Assembly: GCA_028673005.1 (NCBI GenBank) | Contig: CM054113.1 | Span: 67,735,350 to 67,799,349 of the forward strand | Reading direction: 5' to 3' | DNA length: 64,000 nt | Origin: Tanypteryx hageni | Taxonomy: Eukaryota > Arthropoda > Insecta > Odonata > Petaluridae | Shown here: piece by piece, positions 1 to 9,900 of the stretch | Numbering within the stretch: position 1 is the stretch's first letter | How the letters are laid out: each line of letters begins with the position of its first letter | Notes under the pieces: model-generated | What the model saw: only the letters and a program-made list of their open reading frames with translations | Told to the model about the DNA's origin: nothing | The model's database searches: none | Program-made: the position numbers and the translations under genes

Positions 1-264
1 TGAACTGATGATCCTTTTGGTTATATAAGATCAGACAGTTTATCTATTAGTAAAGCCAATTTCAACAGTTTATCTGCATTATTTTGGCTGGTACCATGAG
101 GCCTTTGGATTTTGAAAAGTTCTTCTTATAATGCTGTCTTACCTGTAATGTGGTTGAGTGTTATGGACTGTGTTAGGCATACAGGTTTGAGTTTGTGTGT
201 ATGTATACTTGCATCAAACATACTAACTGTTACTTCTTTCTGATTTATCTTGTTGCTTTGACAG
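1..264 (+). other. calpain-7 intron, 3' part
   Basis: Sequence upstream of the first visible exon. It ends in a pyrimidine-rich tract and TTTGACAG at 257-264, a standard acceptor. The short open frame that runs through it into the exon is intronic read-through and shows no calpain similarity. No other exon was recognised. Confidence 0.8.
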
Positions 265-947
265 ATGCTGCAAAGTCACTTCCGTCAGCATCTCAACCCA
301 AGCTACATCGTGGCAGCAGTGTGCACCTTGTGGTTTCTGGAGGTCAAGAATCATATTCGGAAGAAGAAAAGCGTGTTTTGTTATCCACATCACTTATTAA
401 TGGGGTGGAATATGTTCCATTCATGAATGTCGATCTTGGAGAACGGTTTCGTTATCCAGTTCCTTTTAGCGATCGAGATGGTGCTCTAAAGCTGTCTCCG
501 AAGCAACGGAAAGCGTTCTCTCGATGGGCACGCCCAGATGAGATATATACTGAGCCACGTATGGTGGCTTTGAGAGGTAAAGGAGATGCTGCTTTTGTGG
601 ATTGCTTCAGCATCAAGCAAACGGTTGTGTCTGATTGTTCCTTTGTGGCCTCATTGGCTGTCAGTGCTCTGTACGAACGTCGTTTTGGAAAGAGGCTGAT
701 AACAAATATATTATATCCTCGAAATGGAAAGGGTGATCCTATATATAATCCCTTTGGAAAGTATATGGTAAAGCTGCACATCAACGGAATACCTCGGAAG
801 GTTGTAGTTGATGATACACTGCCTGTAGGAAAGCATGGAGAGCTGCTGTGCTCATATTCTACCAGTCGCGGTGAGCTGTGGATATCCGTTTTGGAGAAAG
901 CTTACATGAAAGTCATGGGAGGATATGATTTCCCTGGGTCCAACAGT
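265..947 (+). CDS. CAPN7: calpain-7 exon a (catalytic Cys subdomain)
   Basis: 683 bp. Encodes the linker before the protease ([24 protein letters not shown]) and subdomain PC1 with the nucleophile in [13 protein letters not shown], then [20 protein letters not shown] and [18 protein letters not shown]. It ends on a full codon (AGT) before the donor GTAAGG at 948. The frame stays open past the donor to about 1121, but that tail has no family similarity and is intron. Confidence 0.93.
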
Positions 948-3900
948 GTAAGGTTAAAAAAATATTTCACTGAGATTGATTTCAGAAAAATATTGATTTA
1001 TTTAAACATTTTGACCTGTACTTCTATGCAAAACACTGTATCGTTTATGTCATTAGAATTGGGACAACTAGCTCATAATTTTTGTTTATTGTGTCTATTT
1101 AATGGCATTCCGACTGACTGATCAAGGCAAGCTTAGAGTTGCACTGCATAATTACACCTCACTTTTTTGATGGAAGGATGTCTTTCATTCATCATATGTT
1201 ACTATGATTTATCTTACTTGGGTGCTGGTATGATGCACCTACATTTACAAGCAAATTATTTAGAAAATATGGTAATGTATTTATTTGTCTCTGTTATTTA
1301 AAAGAACAAAATAGTAATGAAGCTTCCTAAAATAGCCAAGTAAAATTAAGTTTATTTATTGAAGAACTCCATTTAGTTTTTAAACACCCATCAAACAACA
1401 TGCACTGATGAAATATAATCTAATATAATATCGCACCTCACTTCAAGAGTGAAAATATTTGTTTACACTAGGACCAAAATTGTTTAAGAAAACTACTGAA
1501 GCATATGTTAGTTAGAAATGACCAGGGCTCGACAAATATGGTTGCCCGCTCGCCATTGGTGAGTTGATATTACCAGCTGGCGACCAGATATGACCAGTTA
1601 ATGACATTAAAAAAATCACATGTTGTGGGGGTGGCGAATACAATTTTTCATCTGGCGAGTAGGACTTGGCATAATTTGTCAAGCCCTGGAAATGACCATC
1701 TTTCTTTATGTTGGTGATGGTTATTTTCAAACTTTACTTGGAACGGCTTGCTCTGTGGAAGGATTCCATAATATAAATAAAGACAATAAATAATTTTCTT
1801 TATTTATATGATGGTTATTTTGTTATTCATATATTTTTCATTAGTTTTATAAAACAATTTTGGTTCTTATCTTCTCACACATGGTCTGGTGAAGGGTCAG
1901 CTTCTTCTGCTTCTCATATTATTTTGATGTTCTTATCGAACTCCAGTAGGATCATTTGAGTTGAGAAAGAGCTTTTATATTATGCAACCTGCCAAGAACA
2001 AAGGACATTATTTTTATTTTTCTGTTTATATCTTTATTTGTAGTTTGTACATTTTATCCAGCATCTAGACCCAATTATGACATCGTTGTTATAATTTGAA
2101 TTGTTTTCATTTTTATGATTGCTTAAATTTTACTTTTAGTAGTTTCATTTTTAAAAGTTTTTTTTTTAGTATTTACATATTTAATGTTTAAAAACTTTAT
2201 ATGGGTGTAGTAGTTTAAATTGTCTTTGGTTGTAGTTATTTTTTTAGTTAAGTAGTGTATTGTGATAGCTATATTAATTACATTATTTGTTTTTGTTGTT
2301 TTTAATTTTTTTTACAGTTTGATTATATTAAAACTCTTCTGTTATAGAATATCGATTTGCATGCCTTGACTGGTTGGATCCCAGAGCGCTGTGCTATCCG
2401 TGTGGGCGATCCTGAATTTAACAAGGATGCAGTGTTTGATAAATTGAATACTCGCCATCGCAAAGGGGATGTTCTTATCACTGTTGCCACTGGAGAGCTG
2501 AGTGATGCTGAATCTGATAGGACAGGTCTTGTTGCAACGCATGCATATGCTGTACTTGATATTAGAGAAGTTAAGGTCAGTTATCTGTTTTCAGCAAATG
2601 TTATTGAAATTAGGTCCTCTGAATCACATTTGTTAGCTTGCTAAAATCACTGCTATTTCATCTTTTTCAACATTTTACATAGCAGGTCTTACTGGAAATA
2701 ATTTGATTCATACAATAATGACATTTATGTTCTTAGTCATCAATTGACTTTTTAAAATAGATCATACAAAAATTTTATGAAAATAATTTCAGCTTTTCTT
2801 AATATAATGGACATTTTTTCTTTTTCTATTCACAGGGTGTACGACTGCTTCAGTTGAAGAATCCTTGGTCACATCTTAGGTGGAGAGGAAACTATTCCGA
2901 GCTTGATGTGGCACACTGGACAAGCGAAATGAAATCCCTCGTGAATTTTGACCCAAATAGCGCAGCTATGTTTGACAATGGAGTGTTTTGGATTGACTAC
3001 GATAGCATATGTAAATTTTTTGATGTATTCTATCTCAATTGGAATCCTGCCCTCTTCAACTTCACCTACTGCATTCATCAGTAAGTAGTAAGAATAAACA
3101 GCTTATTTCTCTCTTTTCCTGTGAGATTGTAAATTTTCTAATATTATTTTTTATACAGTAGAGCGCCGATTATTCAGGGCCTGATTAACCATGGGGTGGA
3201 TTATCCATGGTTTTTGGCAGGAAGTCGAATTATTTCCACGTGGAAAAACAAGACGACGTTGTCTATGTTGACTTGTTACAAATTTGTGGATACATAAGAA
3301 AAATCAAAAACAAAATAAACAGAAAAAATTACGGACTTTTTAAAAAAGTGACCGGTTTTAAAATAGTAAATCATTTTATTTTTATTTTTACATATGTTTA
3401 TAATGTAATTGTATATGTGTAATTTTATTTTAATTATGTATTCTATTAATGTAACAATAATTCTAAAAAATACATTCAATTTGGATTATGTGTTTTTTGA
3501 TTATCCGGGATCCGGTTCCCGCCAATTACCACAGATAATCGTCGCTCTACTCGACTAGTTTTAACTAAGAACAGTAAATTAAAATTCTTTTGAAATCCAT
3601 TTGGGTAGATATTTTAAATTTAATTTAGCTAGTTATTTTATCTGATACTTAACTGTTTTACTTAAAGACTTGTTAATTACTTTCCAGGGAAGATATCATG
3701 CTAACAATTATTATTTTTGTTAATACATTAGTCAACTTTTTATATTTAATTTTCAAAACTAGAATCTCCTGAAATCCAGAAGTTTTTAAAAATCCGACTT
3801 GATTAATTCTCATTCTTCCCACAATGTTGATGGCACTCCTGTCACTTTCACTCCCACCCATGATTAATATGCGTAAAAACAGAAACAGACTACAAGAAAT

Positions 3901-6900
3901 TAGAATAACACATTTGACTGAATCATTGCCAACTGTAACTGTCATGTAACTAACTGCACTAGCATGGACTAGCACTTGCAACTGTTCACTTGTCATTGTG
4001 TTGTGCACTTGTCATTGCATTGTGCACTTGTCATATCACACACAGCCTTAATTTTGTAACCAATAATGTTGAAAATATAATCGCATTTAAATTTTAAATG
4101 TGATTATATTTTATGCTGTTGCACGTGTATTTGTTTATTGCCAAACACACTTTTATGTATTTGTTGTTGCTGCCACCTGTGTGTGGTCCACTCATTGCAC
4201 CCATGTTAAGCATGGCCCTGTGCAAAGGGCTCTGGTCTATACATCTTACAAAGTGCATGCACTCATGACTGTGAGCACAATGCTGAGCAGATGTGATGTG
4301 TTGGGAAATTACCCAATGAAGTAATCCAGTAATAATTTCTCTTGTTGTTATTAACATTGATTAGTTTAATTTTTTAGGTAACTTTTGTGAAATTTATTTT
4401 TAAAGTACCGCACATACATTCTAGGCCTTTTAACCTGAAATCTGGAAAATTTCAATATCCGGACACCTTCTGGTCCCAAACTTTCCAGATAGGGGGCTGA
4501 GTACTGTAGAAGTACTAGTGGTATTGAACATTTTGGCATGTATTTATCAGTGGAGATTGTATCGTTCATCTTTATTAAGTTTTAATTTTTTTTCCTTTCT
4601 TACTTAGATCATGGAAAGCAGGAATGGGTCCAATCAAAGATGTCTACAATGTTGGGGAGAATCCTCAGTTCTCACTTGATGTGCAGATGCCTCCATCAGC
4701 CACCTCTGCTGCTGTATGGATATTGTTAACTCGACACATTACCCTTCTTGAGGATTTTAGAGAAAACCAGGAGTATATAACTGTACTGGTATATAAGACA
4801 GATGGAAAACGTATTTACTACCCAGGTGAATAAACCATCTCAATTCTGTTTCATGAATTTTTACTGTGCGTTTAAAAAAAATGGCACTTTTTAAAAATCT
4901 CTAATTTTACAAATAATTATTTTCTTTGGCCCAGTTCTTTATAGGAAGACTTTATCATATTAATATACACATTTTAAATTTATTTATAAAGACACTACAA
5001 TTCTCTGTTAATTATGTAACAGATATTCTTTTCTGTAAAAATTTTCAAGCATATTGACTAACTCAACAAGTTTTATCTTTCTGCCTTTCCAAATAGTTAA
5101 TCACCCAAATTTTTCATTGTAAAATAACAATATTTAAACATTTAATATAAGCTGGTTATCTTTTTCATGTTTAATTTTTATAAAAACTTATTTTTTCAAG
5201 ATGCTAATGGCTATCTTTTATAATGATGGTGTTTGCATCTTAAATTCTGTTTTAAAAATAGATATTACTAATTATAGTAGTTTATTGATGAAAGAGAACA
5301 GTTTTAATTTCTATAAGTGAAGCATATGAAAAATTCACATTGAAAAATTGTATTGAATGTTCACTTTCACTTTCAGTACTACCAAGTTTCAATTTATTAT
5401 ACCAAGGTATTTATTTTTCTCATGAAATATCTGGCCATATCATTTGCATCATTATATCAAACTTTTTCCATTGCATTTTGATTGCTATTTGTTTATCAAA
5501 AATTAAAACATCCTATATAAATTATTTTGAAATAGGTTTAGCATGTGTATATAAAAAAATGTCACAAAAAATTTACTGTATTTAAGCTGAATATAAGGCA
5601 GCTCAGAATATAAGATGATCCCCATACTTCATCTTTCTTTCCAGAAAATATATTTTAAGTTATACGAGCGAAAGATTATATACAATTTTATAATTCTTCC
5701 TCACAAAATATTTTTTTTTATTCAGTTAGTTTCTATTCACAGTTTTTTTACTTGTCACTAGAAAAGTCATATCCCTCCATTTCCAGAAGTTCATCTTCTG
5801 ATGTTTTCATTTTAGAACACTTTTGTATCCCTGAACAATTCATGCTGATAAGGTGTCCCATTTCCATCCACTGTCCTTGTCCTTGGATGTTTTTAAGTTA
5901 TTTTCCCTGCTGGAGTAAATGGGCAATTCCCTGACACCAGCCTTTCACCTTAAAGGTGATACAGGTGATATTTTAAGGGTCTAGGATCCTTTGCCACCAC
6001 TGGTTTGCCATGAAGGATGTTTTACCACCCATTTTGCTACCACTGCTTCACCACAGCCGGTTTGCCACCACATTTTGCTTTTTAAAATTTTATGTAGGAG
6101 ATCGTGATATTACAAGTCTTAAAGGAAAATCAGCACTGAAAGTTAGTTATTAATATTAAAATTAATTATTAAATATTATTAATAATATACTTTTATACTA
6201 TTACTTTTATTGTTGGTATTTATTTCATAATGGTTTGTAATAATCTATAAAATATTAGAAATTTAAGTTGCTCCAAGTTCAAATCCAATTATAGACTTCA
6301 ACTAATATTTTAAAAAATAATGCAAGAAAGGAAGCAAAAGTATATTATTTTGGAAAGGTGAATTGTGTGTCCAAAGTTGATGAACAGTGCTAGTTTAATA
6401 AACTAGACCTTATGATGTCACAGAAAACATTTCCAATAACAAGACCTTCTGTGTAAATAACTAACAAAAATGCATTTTGATTTTATTTTACTTCTCAGTC
6501 GGAAATTTTCTGTGAAGTTAAAACGTATTTTCTTATATCTTACATCTTCTTGGTAGAAGTCAGAGATAATAAAAAAAACAAAAATATGTTAGAAAAATAT
6601 TTATTAATAAATAATGTTATTGTAATAGCTGAAGAGTAATCTGTAAAAATACATAAAAAATTAATCATATATTCAGGATAGAATTCTTATATTCAATTAG
6701 ATGAAAACGTTCGGTGCAGATTTTCCCTTAAAAATTGTACACATTTTCAAAATGCGAAACATGGTGGCAAACCGGCCGCGGTGAAACGTCCTTTATGGTG
6801 AACCGGTGATGGCACAACGGTGGCAACAAAATGTCCCATTCTCATATTTTAATGACTTATCAGCTTCTGTGTCATAAACATGCATTTTTCATGCACAACT

Positions 6901-9900
6901 CCCATTTCCTACAATTATTTGTTGTAATGGTCTTCTTTGGATGCAAAATATGATTTATGTATAGAAGTACCATACTTCATTTCTTCTCTCTAACTTTTCC
7001 TGGTCCATACATTTGCATTTTTAAAGCTTAACTTTTGTGCTGCAATGCAGTTGTTTCTTCGGAATGTTTCACTTCCATGTTTACAGCACCCATTGTAACC
7101 ACAACATATTGGTGTTGATATTTACAGCTCTCTAAAAACCTCAATCTGGTTATTTAACTGTAAAATTTATAAACTTTAAAGTGAAATGCTGCTATGTATA
7201 TTAAATCAGCGTTTCTCAACTGCCCGTCTGTGGACCTCTGCCGGTCCGTCGTCCTGTATTGACCAGATATTCCATTTTTTTCATAAAAGTTTTATAATGG
7301 GCAGCACTGGTTAATGAAAGTCTTGTGTTTTCAGTTATTAAAGCGTAACATTGTTAAATGATTGGTGGTTTAAAATTGACTTTACCAGTCCTTGATGGAT
7401 TATTCAAATAATACACTGGTCTGCAGTAAACTTTCTGTTATTACACTGGTCTGCGATGAACTTTTGGTTGAGAACCGCTGTATTAAATCTCCACCTGATC
7501 TACACAGTTCAAATTGCTTAGTCTATTAGAAAGATGGAACTTTTTGTTAGGATTACTCATATTAGCTGATATCATGCTATGCTACATTATACTGTGTGAC
7601 GTATTTAATTCCCACTCCAAGTTTTCACAGTCATAGGATAGGAAACTGACTGTTGGCACCAAACCAAATGCCATCCTCCTCGATGTAAAATCATTATTTC
7701 AGACTCTGCAAATATATGATTACCTCAGTCTTTTTAATGCCAAAATAGAGAATAAACTTGTCCCACATCTGGGTAAATATGGTATTTAGATTATATTTTC
7801 TGCTGTAAATATATTTGATTAAATTGCTGAACAAACCTTAATTTATTTCCAGGTGACCCCCCACCTTTTATAGATGGTGTTAGAATTAATAGCCCTCACT
7901 ATCTCTGTAAAATAATTCTGAACGAAAAAAGCTCTCGTCGTTATACTCTTGTAGTATCACAGTATGAAAAGATGAACACCATATTTTATACCCTGCGTGC
8001 CTATTCAACATGCCCATTTACATTGAAGAAAATTGGAAATCCTTATCTGCACACAAAGCAGGTAAGGAGGAAAAGTTATCTATTATCTTAGTTAAGAATA
8101 TTATGTAGCATAATTCATTGCATTCATCAAACACTAATATTTTTTGTAATCAATTTGCATGTAAATTTTTTCTCCAATGAAATCAATAAGATTTTTTAAA
8201 ATCACTACATTGTAACATTTGAGCTACTGTTATAAAATATAGTAGTTAAATCAAAGCTTTTATTTAATATATGTATGTTATGTATAATATGCATGGAATT
8301 GTTTGATTTTTTTTGTGTTACGGTAATATTCTCAGCTTAGTGGTTAAGTATTTGATTAATTTAACCTTTGCCTTACTGTTATATACATGTTTTCTGATGG
8401 TCATGAACCTACTGGGTGTTCCAATAGTCCATTTATCTTCAGTTGTTAAGATTGAGTAGCAATAATAAAATGCACTCATTTACTTGAAATGAACTCCGGT
8501 CACCCATCTTCACCCTGAAAAAGGGAATTAAAAAAATGCCAAATCACAATTGTAGCTCACTATACCTAGGGGTAAAGGGATTTACAGGATACCTATACAG
8601 ACGTTCTTGATTATTATAAATAATTGTGCATCTAACAAAGCATAAGTATAACTGCAAAAATTGAAAAATAAGTATGTATCATAGGTATTCCCAGTAGCCA
8701 TAACAAGGTTATGAAAAACCAGATGCACAGTTTTTTCAAAACCTTGTTATGGCTATTGGAGAAACCTAATGTTATTTTATGATTTTTGATTCTTAAGAGC
8801 TTATTTATTTGAATTTGTTTTAGCCATAAGATGAGCTCAATAATTCTCTATTTAATATACAAGTTAACGGTGCTTGTATTCTGCTAGTGCTTAGAAAAAA
8901 CACCATACATCAAGATCTAAACTCATAATTAAACCAACGTAATCTCCAAGGGAACAGCATTTGAGCTATGCAGAGCCCATATATATAAGATAATAAATTG
9001 CTAGAGTTCTATCTCAATTATAGCAAATTTAAAAATGAAATTTTAGAAAGCCTTGCACAAATTTCTAGGCTTTTCTTATGTGGTATTGAAATGAAACAAT
9101 GGTGTAAAAAATAATCCCCTAATAATGAATGTTTTGAAATTTTCAATTTTCCCATTGGTTGTACCTAATGATCTATCATCCTGCCAAATTTTGGGTCTGT
9201 AGCATTTCTAGAAGTACCTTAGCTTTTATATCATATTTACATGGTGATTCATGATTTTATATCAATACTTCAGGAGCTTATTTGTAAGGCCATTCCCAGT
9301 CAGAAATGTCATTTGAACATGGGTCTGATTCTAAATGGTTACGGAACTAGAGGTATTTGAAATTCAAGATGATTTGAATTTAATTAAGCTGTTTATTGTA
9401 ACACAGTCTTACATTGTAAGGTTCAGTTTATAATAAATGTTCAAAATGGCTGGCTTCAACTTGGATACATATCCTGATTGGTTTGATTACTGAATGGGTA
9501 ACCCTACCAAGCACTTCAGGGTCATTTATACATCTTTCAGCATCTAAAATTCAATGAAGTAGTTTATCTCTAGTGTCCGCTTTGCATTCATACACCATGG
9601 CTTTCATGTAGCCCCACACATGGAAATCTAGCAAGCTGAGGCCTGGTGACCTCAGCGGTGAAGTCTTCAAACCTCCACGATCAATCCACCGATCAGGAAA
9701 TTGATGCATATGCACCTAAGCTACATTTCAAATACCAATAGCTCCGTAACCGTTGAGAATCTGACCCATGTTCATATGACCTTTCTGACTGGGAATGACA
9801 TCAGGAATAAGCTCCTGAAGTATTGGCCTCAAGTCATAAATCACCCTGTATATCCTATGTAAGAAACAGCTATTTATAATAGATGTAACAACAAATATAT

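Larger units (their letters stand above)
5569..7787. mobile_element. possible outer TIR element containing nested insertions
   Basis: The left edge reads ACTGTATTTAAGCTGAATAT followed by AAGGCAGCTCAGAATATAAG. The right edge, inverted, reads ATACCATATTTACCCAGATG followed by a diverged GGGACAAG segment. These match the imperfect ends of a widespread MITE type with ATATAAGACGACCC-like termini. Divergence is high and no target duplication is clear, so the borders are approximate. Confidence 0.35.
4826..7852 (+). other. calpain-7 intron between exons d and e, TE-loaded
   Basis: 3-kb phase-1 intron. It contains a probable 2.2-kb composite element (5569-7787), inside which sit a separate TIR element (about 5975-6837) and a hAT MITE (7207-7480). 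The rest is AT-rich with no recognisable exon. Confidence 0.75.

Noticed and set aside
452..784. Minus-strand open frame opposite calpain exon a
   Set aside because: It lies wholly inside a conserved calpain exon on the other strand and has no motif; it is a shadow of the coding frame.
1390..1410. Hammerhead ribozyme core CTGATGA in calpain intron
   Set aside because: Only the CTGATGA heptamer is present; the required GAAA core and flanking helices are not.
4425..4505. Possible Tc/pogo-like terminus GGGGGCTGAGTACTGTA
   Set aside because: No matching inverted left end was found, so borders and class cannot be supported.
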